A stretch of DNA of 64,000 bases from JALHOP01 sp964484195 (GTDB lineage Bacteria; Myxococcota; XYA12-FULL-58-9; JALHOP01), in the NCBI GenBank assembly GCA_964484195.1, contig CAZAER010000024.1:1-64000 (forward strand). The letters are read 5' to 3'. The translations under genes were made by a program, and so were the position numbers. The stretch's first letter is position 1; every line of letters begins with the position of its first letter. The notes under the pieces were generated by a model. The model searched no databases. It saw nothing but the letters and a program-made list of their open reading frames with translations, and was not told where the DNA came from. This document shows positions 44,464 through 52,487 of this stretch, piece by piece.

Positions 44464-45147
44464 ATGCAGACCGTACGTGAAGTCCCCCGCGGTAAGCCCG
44501 TGCGCATTGACGTGTCGGAGGGCCGGCTCGTCGGTGAGCTGACCCTACCGCGTAACCCCAAAGGCCTCGTCATCTTTGCCCACGGCAGTGGCGTCAGCCA
44601 TCACAACCACCCCAAGAGCGCGACCGTCGCGCGCAACCTCGAGCAGAACGAGCTCGCCACCCTGGCGGTCGAGCTGCTTACCGAAGAGGAAGCGCACATC
44701 GATCGCATCACCACACAGCTGCGGCTCGAGATGGACATGCTGGCGCAACGCATCGGCAGCATTCTCGACTGGGTCGCCGCCGACAAGCGCACCGCCCAGC
44801 TCAAGGTCGGCATCGTGACCACGGGCACGGCCGCTGGAGCGGTCATGAAGGCGCTGGCTCAAAAGCCCGAACGCGCGTTCGCGGTCGTCGTGCGTGGTGG
44901 CAGACCCGACCTCGCGCTCGGTGCGTTGCGTGAGGTGACGACCCCGACGATGCTGATTGTCGGTAGTCGCGACTTGAGCACGCTCGAGCTCAACCGCGGT
45001 GCCTTGGAGAAGCTCAACGGGCCGAAGCGCCTCGAGATCGTCCAAGGCGCGAGCCAAACCTTCGACGAGGAAGGCGCCATCGAGCGCGTCGCGTTGCTCA
45101 CCAACGCGTGGCTCAAGCGCTACATGCAGGGCAAGAAGCCAGACTAG
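44464..45147 (+). CDS. Alpha/beta-hydrolase-fold protein lacking catalytic residues
   Basis: A 227-residue protein resembling the dienelactone-hydrolase-like family often fused to phosphoribosyltransferases. It begins with the oxyanion strand KGLVIFAHGSGVSHHNHP. At the nucleophile elbow, where relatives have GASTG, this reads TTGTAAG (residues 119-125), so the Ser is replaced by Gly. The His of the family's C-terminal GATHLFEE-like motif is Gln here (GASQTFDEEGA, residue 198). It therefore probably cannot hydrolyse and may bind a ligand or protein. AGAGG precedes the ATG. It follows hutI by 59 nt and ends back-to-back with the next gene (zero gap). Confidence 0.75.
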   Translation: MQTVREVPRGKPVRIDVSEGRLVGELTLPRNPKGLVIFAHGSGVSHHNHPKSATVARNLEQNELATLAVELLTEEEAHIDRITTQLRLEMDMLAQRIGSILDWVAADKRTAQLKVGIVTTGTAAGAVMKALAQKPERAFAVVVRGGRPDLALGALREVTTPTMLIVGSRDLSTLELNRGALEKLNGPKRLEIVQGASQTFDEEGAIERVALLTNAWLKRYMQGKKPD

Positions 45148-45549
45148 CTACTTGGTCGTGCAGGCGCTCGCGGGCATGCGCAGCGTGCGAAAGGCGCGTG
45201 CCTCGCCGAGCGGGTTCTTCACCAGCTCGAAAACGTAGCCATCGAAGCTCGTGTCGCGGCCGTCACTGTCGACGGCCGTCTCGCGAATGCGATTGCCGGT
45301 CGCGCCCCATGCGCCCTGTTTGGCGAGACACGAGAACACTGCGGGCTCGGTCTTGTGGAACATGCAGGTCATGCCGGTGCGCTTCTCGACCTTGGCAGCG
45401 TTGTCGAGGGTGAAGGTGTAGACCCCGGCGTCATCCGCGACGAGCTCGGCCCGGAGCTTGTCTGGGAGGTTGTTCATCGGTTTGTGCTCGCAACGGATCT
45501 CGGTCGGCGCTTGCACCAGAGCGGTGGTGATCAGCAGGACGTTGAGCAT
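45148..45549 (-). CDS. Small secreted protein of unknown function
   Basis: A 133-residue protein with an N-terminal leader (MLNVLLITTALVQAP), then four or five cysteines (IRCEHKPM, GMTCMFHKT, FSCLAKQG, ASACTTK) that may form disulfides outside the cytoplasm. The leader resembles that of MsrA in this window (LLTAALVQAP). It starts 2 nt after the FAD oxidase gene and is probably co-transcribed with it. No family recognised. Confidence 0.7.
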   Translation of the reverse strand: MLNVLLITTALVQAPTEIRCEHKPMNNLPDKLRAELVADDAGVYTFTLDNAAKVEKRTGMTCMFHKTEPAVFSCLAKQGAWGATGNRIRETAVDSDGRDTSFDGYVFELVKNPLGEARAFRTLRMPASACTTK

Positions 45550-45551
45550 GA

Positions 45552-46960
45552 CTACCCCAAGTATTTTAGCGAGAGCTGATTCTGGAAGATTCCTTCCGGG
45601 TCGTAGCGTCGCTTGGCGGCCGGGATGTCCGCAAGGCCCGGGTAAGCGCGCGAGATCTGCTGCGGGGTCGCGTGCAAGCGGTAAGGCAGATAGAAGGTGC
45701 CGCCGCAATCGAGCGCGACCTCGATGAGATCGCGGGTCATCGCCTGCATATCCGCTTCAGCGGATGCGCTCCGTTCCTGCACGAAGAGCATGACGAGACC
45801 AAAGACGTCCTCGCGCGCATAAGCGAGCACCGTATCCTCGTCGCAGCTCACGTCGCGAATCGTCACGTTCAAGAGATCGTGCCGGTGCCCGGACAAGACA
45901 CGACGAGTGCCATCCAGGAACTGCGCGAGCTTTGCCCGCGGGACGAAATACTCGTGCAGGATGTCGGTGAGCTCGTCATGGTGATCGCGCAACGCCGCGA
46001 CCGGCTCACTCTGGAGCCGGCTGCGGCGCAGACGCGCCCCCTGCACGAGCTTTGCCGCCGGGCTCACCTCGAGGTCCCAACGCAGGCGTTTGCCGTACTC
46101 GCTGCCAATCGAGCCACGGAAGATCCAACGTGCGAGGTCTCCTGCTTCTGTCGCGCCCTCATCGCAGATGCTCTTCGTCGCGGCGGGTCGAAAAACATTG
46201 AGCAAGGAGTCCGAAAGGAAATCGCGCGTGTCGATGCAGAGTCGTCCATAGGCCATCTCGGCTGGAGGCTCGGCGTGGCGCTCGAACGCTTCGGCGTACG
46301 CGCCAGCCGGCTGGCGATAGCGCTCGACCGCGTAGAGACGATCCTCCGCGGTCGCGAGGGTCGCATCGAGAATGATGCCGAATAGCCCATAGCCGCCGAT
46401 GACGTGGCGAAAGAGATCGCCCTCTTCGTCGCGGCTGCAGCGGACGACATCACCACTCGCGAGCATCACCCGGAGCGAGCGCACCGAGGCAACGAGAGGC
46501 GGCAGTCCGGTTTGCCAACCGTGGGCGTTCACCGAGAGTGATCCGCCGATGGTGAAGTCGCTGTTCGATTGCATGATGAGCGGCGAGCGGCCGTACGGTC
46601 GAATCGCCTGCACCAGCTCGCTCCAGCGGACACCAGCGCCGACCGAGCATGTTCGCGTGCCTTCGTCGTAGACGACCGCACCGGTCCCAACGTGGTCGAG
46701 GATCAGACCGTTCGGCGCGATGACCTGCCCGCCCATCGAGTGGCGCGCACCCGCCTGTGCAGCGCCAAGCGACGCTCTCGAGCTTCGACGACGAGACGCG
46801 ATATGTCGTCTGCCGATGCTTTGCGGGCGATGCCTGCGACCCGCGTGTGGTTCAGTCGGCTGGCGTCGTCGATGCCGTCGGGCTCGAGCGTCTCGAGACG
46901 TGGCCGATACTCCCCACGACCTTGCGCCGAGTGATCATCCGTAGCGAAAGAACCCGGCAC
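45552..46960 (-). pseudogene. FAD-linked oxidase with frameshift near the 5' end
   Basis: The main frame (45552-46736) encodes a vanillyl-alcohol-oxidase-fold protein: GTGAVVYDEGTRTCSVGAG, SDFTIGGSLSVNAHGWQ and HVIGGYGLFGIILD are the FAD-binding PP-loop-type blocks, and the closing YDPEGIFQNQLSLKYLG is the usual C-terminus. Its first part is in another frame upstream: LNHTRVAGIARKASADDIS then RLVVEARERRLAL, which must join to GARHSMGGQVIAP. One base appears lost around 46745-46790. Thus the gene is either disrupted or there is a base error. Starts at 46960 (GTG) or 46736 (first ATG in the main frame, which would lack the PP-loop). Substrate (sugar lactone, aromatic alcohol) unknown. Confidence 0.7.
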
Positions 46961-47714
46961 CGCTTTTCACGCCGAGCTCACCCTTCGCGAGCTTCGGCTT
47001 CATCCAAGCAATCAGGCGGCGCAGGCGCTTGTCATTGGGGTTACGCTGCAGGCCGGCGTCGACGATGCGCGCCAAGGTGTCGAGACCAATCAAATCCATG
47101 ATGGCGAAGGGGCCGAGCTCCATACCGGTCGCGGTCCGCCAGGCGCCGTCGATGTCCTCGATCGACGCCACCTCGTCGATGGCGAGGTCCTGCGCCGCCG
47201 TGAGCATGGCGATGAGCATGCTATTGAAGACGTACTCGCGATGCTCCCTGGCGATGATCAAGGGCTCGTGACCCAAGCGTCGCGTGAGGTCGGCGATAGC
47301 GGTCACGGCCGATAAGGCGGTTCCAGCGTGTCCCATGACGTCGACGAGTCGATTGCGTTCGACCGGCGGGTGGAAATGCCAGGCGAGAAAGCGCTCTGGG
47401 CCTTCGACGGCCTGAGCGAGCTCCGATGGCAAGAGCGTCGAGGTGTTGGTGGTGAGCAGCGCGCTGGCCGGGACGATGCGCGACAGCTCGGCCCAGAGTC
47501 GGACCTTCGCCTGGAAGTCCTCGATGATGGACTCGCTCACCACGTCCGCATCCTTGGCAGCGTCGAGCGTCGTGGTCGTCGCGAATCGTCCCTCGAGCCG
47601 CGCCAAGGCGCGCGCGTCGGCATCATGGACCAGCACATCGAGCCCCGCTTTGGCGCACAGGGCGGCGATCTGCGTCCCCATGGTCCCGGCGCCCACGATG
47701 AAGACGCGGGTCAT
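46935..47714 (-). CDS. 3-hydroxyacyl-CoA dehydrogenase family protein
   Basis: A 259-residue NAD-dependent dehydrogenase. The Rossmann motif VFIVGAGTMGTQIAALCAKAG starts it; SESIIEDF and TTNTSTLLPSELA match the family; the catalytic His lies in WHFHPPVERNRLVDV, where most relatives have HFFNP. The C-terminal helical domain contains ATGMELGPFAIMDLIGLDT and ends GVKSGAGFFRYG. Full length for a single-domain enzyme. It is coupled by overlap to the upstream CheY gene (ATGA). Likely acts in fatty acid or butyrate metabolism. Confidence 0.88.
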   Translation of the reverse strand: MTRVFIVGAGTMGTQIAALCAKAGLDVLVHDADARALARLEGRFATTTTLDAAKDADVVSESIIEDFQAKVRLWAELSRIVPASALLTTNTSTLLPSELAQAVEGPERFLAWHFHPPVERNRLVDVMGHAGTALSAVTAIADLTRRLGHEPLIIAREHREYVFNSMLIAMLTAAQDLAIDEVASIEDIDGAWRTATGMELGPFAIMDLIGLDTLARIVDAGLQRNPNDKRLRRLIAWMKPKLAKGELGVKSGAGFFRYG

Positions 47715-48088
47715 ATCCCCAGGAGCATTTTTGCGGTGTTGCAGACGTGCGCTGCCTGCACCGGCTTCGAGATGTACGCGTTGGCACCGAGTTGCATGGC
47801 GCGTTGGCGGTCGCTCTCGGCGCCTTCGGTCGTGATCACGATGATGCGCAGGTGCTCGTATTTGGCATCGCCGCGCAGCGTGCTCACCAGCTTGAAGCCG
47901 TCCATCATCGGCATGTTGATGTCGGTGATCAGCAGGTCGTAGTGGTCGCGCGACAGCTTCTTCAGGGCATCGACGCCATCGTCTGCTTCGAAGACCTCGA
48001 GCGACTTGAGTCTCTTCAGGGCGTAGACGATCAGATGGCGCATGGTCGGAGAATCTTCGACGACCAGCGCTTTCTTATTCTCGAGCAT
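47711..48088 (-). CDS. cheY: CheY-like single-domain response regulator
   Basis: A 125-residue receiver. Acidic pocket VVEDSPTMR, phospho-acceptor Asp in LLITDINMPMMDG, Thr in VITTEGAESDRQ and Lys in YISKPVQ are all present, so it should be phosphorylatable. About 60% of its residues match the CheY gene 30 nt upstream, indicating tandem duplication. It has no output domain, so it should act by protein contact or as a phosphate sink. Confidence 0.92.
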   Translation of the reverse strand: MLENKKALVVEDSPTMRHLIVYALKRLKSLEVFEADDGVDALKKLSRDHYDLLITDINMPMMDGFKLVSTLRGDAKYEHLRIIVITTEGAESDRQRAMQLGANAYISKPVQAAHVCNTAKMLLGI

Positions 48089-48117
48089 CGCGAAAGCAGT
48101 TTAGCGCCAAGGCCACG

Positions 48118-48492
48118 CTAGAGCTTGAGAAGTTGCTTCACCGTGTTGATGACGTGCGGTGCTTGAATGGGCTTGGTGATGTAGGCGTTCGCACCCAAAG
48201 CCAAGGCGCGCTGCCGATCTTCCTGAGCACCCTCAGTCGTAATGATGATGATCGGGATCTCTTTGTGGTTCTCGTCCTTGCGCACCAGACTGACCAACTT
48301 GAGCCCGTCCATGATGGGCATGTTGATGTCGGTGATGAGGATGTCGAACTTGCCACCTTGGAGCTTCTTCAAGGCGTCGACGCCGTCGTCCGCTTCCGTC
48401 ACTTTCAGTGCGGGCAAACGCTTGAGCGCGAAGACGATGAGTTGGCGCATCGTAGGCGAGTCTTCGACGACCAACGCTGTGTACTCAGCCAT
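48118..48492 (-). CDS. cheY: CheY-like single-domain response regulator
   Basis: A 124-residue receiver, tandem paralogue of the next gene. Visible: VVEDSPTMRQ, LITDINMPIMDG, IITTEGAQEDRQ and YITKPIQAPH. It lies 23 nt after the GAF-domain gene on the same strand, so the three may be one transcript. Partner kinase not in this group; CheA encoded 8 kb away is a candidate by context. Confidence 0.92.
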   Translation of the reverse strand: MAEYTALVVEDSPTMRQLIVFALKRLPALKVTEADDGVDALKKLQGGKFDILITDINMPIMDGLKLVSLVRKDENHKEIPIIIITTEGAQEDRQRALALGANAYITKPIQAPHVINTVKQLLKL

Positions 48493-48515
48493 TCAGCACC
48501 AGGCCCGCGCCTAAC

Positions 48516-49319
48516 TCATTCCGATGTGGACGACGAGGTGACAAGGTCGATGAATCCCTGAATCGTGGTCAGCTTGCGCTTCGAATCCGTGTAGAGCTTG
48601 GCCGCGTAGACTGCGGTGGCTGCATGCCCGGCAAGCAGTGTGAATAGCTCGTGGTCCACACTAGCAAGGCGCTTCTTCTGCTGCAAAAATTTGTAAATCG
48701 ATAAGACGCCAATGGTGAGCTCTTTGATCTTCAAGGGCACACAAACGACGGGCGAGCCAAGGTCCGCTCCCACACCGTTGAGGTCGGATACGAAGTGCGG
48801 CACGCCAGTCTCGATGACCTCGTGGGCCACTGGGGAGACCGGCACCTGCATGGCGGTCTCCCAATCGAGGCCCTCCGCCACCAAAAGTCTCGGCTCCCAA
48901 CCGCCCCGCGAGGTCGACTCGACAGCGGTCACGGTGAAGATCTCGGCACCGATGAAGTTCAGCGCCACCTCGGTGATGGCGCGCAGTACCTCGTCGTAGT
49001 CGAGCGTCGAGTGGAGCTGATACGTCGCGATGTAGATGTTCAGGAGGTTGTTGTTCTCCTGCTCGATTTCCACATAGCGGTCCGCGAAGCTCTTGTTGGC
49101 GGCCTCGACGCCGCTGATGTTCTTCTCGAGCTCGGCGACGCGATAGCGGAGTCGTTCGTTCTCGCGCAACAGCTCTTCGGTGAATTCCGCGCCGCGCTTG
49201 AAAACCTGCAAAAACTCCTGGCGCGAGGCGAGGAGATCCTCGATTCGGTCCTCGGGCTCGGTCGACTTCCCCAGCCCGGCAGCGGCCTGCGTACGGCCGT
49301 CCTCGTCGTCTCGTGCCAT
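48516..49319 (-). CDS. Coiled-coil GAF-domain sensor
   Basis: A 267-residue soluble protein. Residues 30-100 are a coiled coil (LRENERLRYRVAELEKNISG). A GAF domain follows (ATYQLHSTLDYDEVLRAITEV, FIGAEIFTVTAVES, GSPVVCVPLKIKELTIGVLS) through about residue 250. There is no kinase or output domain. With the two CheY genes it may sense a small molecule or redox state and signal by contact. Divergent from mltB over an 83-nt gap. Confidence 0.8.
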   Translation of the reverse strand: MARDDEDGRTQAAAGLGKSTEPEDRIEDLLASRQEFLQVFKRGAEFTEELLRENERLRYRVAELEKNISGVEAANKSFADRYVEIEQENNNLLNIYIATYQLHSTLDYDEVLRAITEVALNFIGAEIFTVTAVESTSRGGWEPRLLVAEGLDWETAMQVPVSPVAHEVIETGVPHFVSDLNGVGADLGSPVVCVPLKIKELTIGVLSIYKFLQQKKRLASVDHELFTLLAGHAATAVYAAKLYTDSKRKLTTIQGFIDLVTSSSTSE

Positions 49320-49402
49320 AGACGCGGGTTAGTTTTAGCACTCTCATGCTGTCACCGCGTGGATTTCTCTGATCGAGCAACGGTTTTTCGACCCGGCCGA
49401 GA

Positions 49403-50551
49403 ATGAGCCCCGAAATGAGCGGGACTACGTCTAAAGCTGCGGAAACAGTTGCATTACGGGCAACGCCGGCGCTTTTGACGCTCGAGCCCCAGGATGAAGT
49501 CGAGCTCACCACGGTGCGCGTTCCCGACTTCGCGCGCATGGGCTCGGCCCAGCGGACCGTGAACGCTCTCCGGCCAGGTGCGGCAGCGCGGGCGGGTTTG
49601 CCAGACCCATCCGCGGCACCGCGTTCACCCTATCGCGAGCGCCCCGAGGTTCACGCCTTCATCGATCGCATGGTGAGCGAGCACGGCGTCGACCGCGCCG
49701 AGCTCGAGAGCCTCATCTTCGCAGTCACGCCGCCGCCACCATCGAGCGGCCCGGTCGCCGAGGCACTCCCCTGGTGGCAGTATCGCCAGCGGTTCGTCAC
49801 GCCGGAGCTGCGGCGACGCGGTGTCGAGTACGCACGCACCCACGACGTCGCGCTGCGCACCATCACGCGCACGTACCGCGTCGACCGCCGCGCCATCCTC
49901 GGCATCGCTGGGGTCGAAACGCGTTATGGCGGATTCACGGGCAACGTGCGGGTCCTACCCGCGCTCACGCGCTTGGCCTTCGACGACGAGCGCCGCCCTG
50001 GCTATTTCCGCTCGGAGCTCGAGGCGCTGATCCTACTGGCACGCGAGCACCGCCTCGACCTGCGGACCCTCGAAGGCTCGTATGCAGGCGCGCTCGGTAT
50101 CCCGCAGTTCATGCCGAGCAACTATCGCAAGCTCGCTGTTCGTTATAGCGGCGAAGGCCTCCCCGATCTCTGGGACCCGCGCGACGCCGCGGCGAGCATC
50201 GCCAACTACTTGATGCGCTACGACCCGAGCCGTGCCTGGCAGCTCGGCGAGCCGGTGGTCGCGGCAGCCCGTGTCCGCGGCAAGGTCCCCGATGCGCTGG
50301 TCAATACGGTGACCGGCCTCGAGCGCCTGCGTCAGAACGGCGTCGAGATCACGGGTGACGTCGGCAAGGCGACGACCGGCAGGCTACTCAAGATGCAGCG
50401 CCGCGACGGCAGCTTCGAATATTGGGTAGGCCTCCCCAACTTCGAAGCCATTCGTTCGTACAATCCGAGCAACAACTACGCTTTAGCGGTCGCTCAGCTC
50501 GGTGACGAAGTCTTGCGTAGCGTCAGGGTAGAGGCGGCGCCGCGAACTTAG
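49403..50551 (+). CDS. mltB: Lytic murein transglycosylase, MltB type
   Basis: Cleaves peptidoglycan glycan strands to 1,6-anhydro ends. The catalytic region ILGIAGVETRYGGFTGN (Glu), SYAGALGIPQFMPSNY and the end block SYNPSNNYALAVAQL are the MltB-family landmarks. 382 residues; the first ~90 are Ala/Pro-rich without a clear signal peptide or lipobox, so export is uncertain. Starts at ATG 49403, or 49415. Its 3' end overlaps the convergent cheB by 29 nt. Confidence 0.9.
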   Translation: MSPEMSGTTSKAAETVALRATPALLTLEPQDEVELTTVRVPDFARMGSAQRTVNALRPGAAARAGLPDPSAAPRSPYRERPEVHAFIDRMVSEHGVDRAELESLIFAVTPPPPSSGPVAEALPWWQYRQRFVTPELRRRGVEYARTHDVALRTITRTYRVDRRAILGIAGVETRYGGFTGNVRVLPALTRLAFDDERRPGYFRSELEALILLAREHRLDLRTLEGSYAGALGIPQFMPSNYRKLAVRYSGEGLPDLWDPRDAAASIANYLMRYDPSRAWQLGEPVVAAARVRGKVPDALVNTVTGLERLRQNGVEITGDVGKATTGRLLKMQRRDGSFEYWVGLPNFEAIRSYNPSNNYALAVAQLGDEVLRSVRVEAAPRT

Positions 50552-51614
50552 CCACGCGCTCGATGATCTGGCCGAGCGCCAAGATCTCGTCGATGCAGCC
50601 GGTCTGAATCGCTTCTTTCGGCATGCCGAAGACGATCGAGCTTTCCTGTGACTCGGCGATGGTACGCCCCCCGGCTTGGCGCACGGTGCGCACGCCCACT
50701 GCCCCGTCGGCTCCCATACCGGTGAGCACGACGGCGAGCATGCTCATGGCGAAGCTCTTGGCGGCGCTCTCGAACAAGCGATCGATCGACGGCACATAAC
50801 GATCGGTCTCACGCACGTCGTGCAGCTTGATGAAGTGAGCCTCGCCGGTGCGCGTGAGCTCCATGTGTCTGCCACCCGGCGCGATGTAGACCGAGCCGCC
50901 CAAGACCTCCATGCCCTCTTCGGCTTCCCGGATGTCGAGGCTGGTCATGCGATTCAAACGCTCCGCGAAAGCGCGCGTGAACTTCGCCGGCATGTGCTGC
51001 GCCACGAGGAAAGCGCATTGCGGCGACGTTCCCATCGCCTTGAAGAGCGACTCGAGAGCGGGCGGACCACCGGTCGAGGCCCCCACGCACACCAAGCGGG
51101 TCGCGGGCTGCGTCGAACGCAGCGGCTGCATGTCGCCGGCATTGCTCCGCTGCTCCCTTGGCTCCCTCGGCTCCGCCTTGGGCACGTTCATGCTCACGCG
51201 CTTGTTGAAGGGCACTGGCTCCAAGCTACGCACGGTCAGCGCTTTGGAAATGATCTCATCACGCAGCGACGCGATGTCGGGCGCGATGTGATGCGACGGC
51301 TTGGCGATGAAATCCAAGGCCCCGAGCTCGAGCGCTTGGAAGACCTCCTGCTTGCGGCTGTGCGAGCTGATGACGACGACCGGGGTGGGCATCTTCGACA
51401 TGACGATGCGCAGGAAGGTGAAGCCATCCATGCGCGGCATTTCGATATCGAGCGTCACCAAGTCGGGTTTGAGCTGGGCGACCAGCTTCAACCCTTCCTC
51501 GCCGTCATACGCTTTGCCGACCACCTCGATTTCGGGATGCCCGTTGAGGATCTCGGCAATGTTCTGGCGGTTGTACGCGGAGTCATCAACGACCAGGACC
51601 CGCAGCTTCTTCAT
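50523..51614 (-). CDS. cheB: Chemotaxis protein-glutamate methylesterase
   Basis: A 363-residue CheB with an N-terminal receiver (VVDDSAYNR, LVTLDIEMPRMDG, AKPSHH) and a C-terminal methylesterase: catalytic Ser in VCVGASTGGPPALESLF, His in LVAQHMPAKF, Asp in VVLTGMGADGAVG. All triad residues are intact. It removes methyl groups from receptors, but no receptor gene is in this locus. 24 nt after cheR. Confidence 0.95.
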   Translation of the reverse strand: MKKLRVLVVDDSAYNRQNIAEILNGHPEIEVVGKAYDGEEGLKLVAQLKPDLVTLDIEMPRMDGFTFLRIVMSKMPTPVVVISSHSRKQEVFQALELGALDFIAKPSHHIAPDIASLRDEIISKALTVRSLEPVPFNKRVSMNVPKAEPREPREQRSNAGDMQPLRSTQPATRLVCVGASTGGPPALESLFKAMGTSPQCAFLVAQHMPAKFTRAFAERLNRMTSLDIREAEEGMEVLGGSVYIAPGGRHMELTRTGEAHFIKLHDVRETDRYVPSIDRLFESAAKSFAMSMLAVVLTGMGADGAVGVRTVRQAGGRTIAESQESSIVFGMPKEAIQTGCIDEILALGQIIERVAKFAAPPLP

Positions 51615-51638
51615 TGCATTACCCGTTGTGCCACAGGC

Positions 51639-52487
51639 TCAAGGCGGTCGCCGGTAAACGATGTCGTGGGTCAAAGGCACCAGCTCGAACTTCGTCGTGG
51701 AGTTGATCAGTGACTCGGAGTGCCCGAGCAGCAAAAAGCCGCCTGGGCGCAGCTTTCTGTGGAACATGTCGAGCAAGGCAGCGCGTGCGTCGTTCGCAAA
51801 GTAGATGATCACGTTTCGGCAAAAGATGACGTCGACGTTGCTCATGATCGCCATCGCCGCTTCGTCCATGAGATTGAGATGGCCGAAGTTGACGCGATTG
51901 CGGATCTCGTCGTTCAGCTTGAACATCCGTCCTTCGCGGGTGAAGCACTTGTCGATCCACGCGGGCTCGGTCTGGCGGAACGACGATTCGCGGTACAAAC
52001 CCGAGCGAGCAGTCTTCAAGACCTTGCGCGAGATGTCGTTGCCGAAGATCTCCATGGGCACACCGCGCATGAGCGGCAGCTCGTGTGTCAGCATCGCGAG
52101 CGAATACGGCTCTTCGCCGGTGGAGCAACCAGCGGACCAGATGCGGACGCGGTCACCCGGCTTCTTGTGCTTCATCACCGTCGGCAAGATCTCGTCGGTG
52201 AAAGCGCGCAGCTGATACGCCTCGCGGAAAAAGTACGTTTCGTTGGTGGTCACGCGCTCGACGATCTCGTCGAACTCCTTGGCGCGCTCGGCTCCGTACT
52301 TCAGCAACCGATAGTAGTCGCGGAAGCTCATGAGATTGTAGACGGGCAGACGTGGCTGGAGGCGACGCTCGACGAGATACTTGAAGGAATCGGCGAAATA
52401 GATGCCGCAATACTCGGTGATGAGATCGCGCAGGAGTCGGAACTCCTCGTCGGTCATCGCGACCGCTCTGCCGGATCCCCAGGTCAC
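51639..52487 (-). CDS. cheR: Chemotaxis protein methyltransferase
   Basis: A 282-residue CheR. N-terminal helical domain (FRLLRDLITEYCGIYFADS) then SAM-binding motif RIWSAGCSTGEEPYSLAM and FCRNVIIYF, closing HSESLINSTTKFELV. The GTG at 52487 overlaps the HEAT gene stop (GTGA); an ATG ten codons in (52457) is the more family-like alternative. It methylates receptor glutamates opposite CheB. Confidence 0.95.
   Translation of the reverse strand: MTWGSGRAVAMTDEEFRLLRDLITEYCGIYFADSFKYLVERRLQPRLPVYNLMSFRDYYRLLKYGAERAKEFDEIVERVTTNETYFFREAYQLRAFTDEILPTVMKHKKPGDRVRIWSAGCSTGEEPYSLAMLTHELPLMRGVPMEIFGNDISRKVLKTARSGLYRESSFRQTEPAWIDKCFTREGRMFKLNDEIRNRVNFGHLNLMDEAAMAIMSNVDVIFCRNVIIYFANDARAALLDMFHRKLRPGGFLLLGHSESLINSTTKFELVPLTHDIVYRRPP

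Noticed and set aside
49330..49350. CIRCE-like half site TTAGCACTC upstream of the GAF gene
   Set aside because: The matching GAGTGCTAA half is missing and no chaperonin gene follows.
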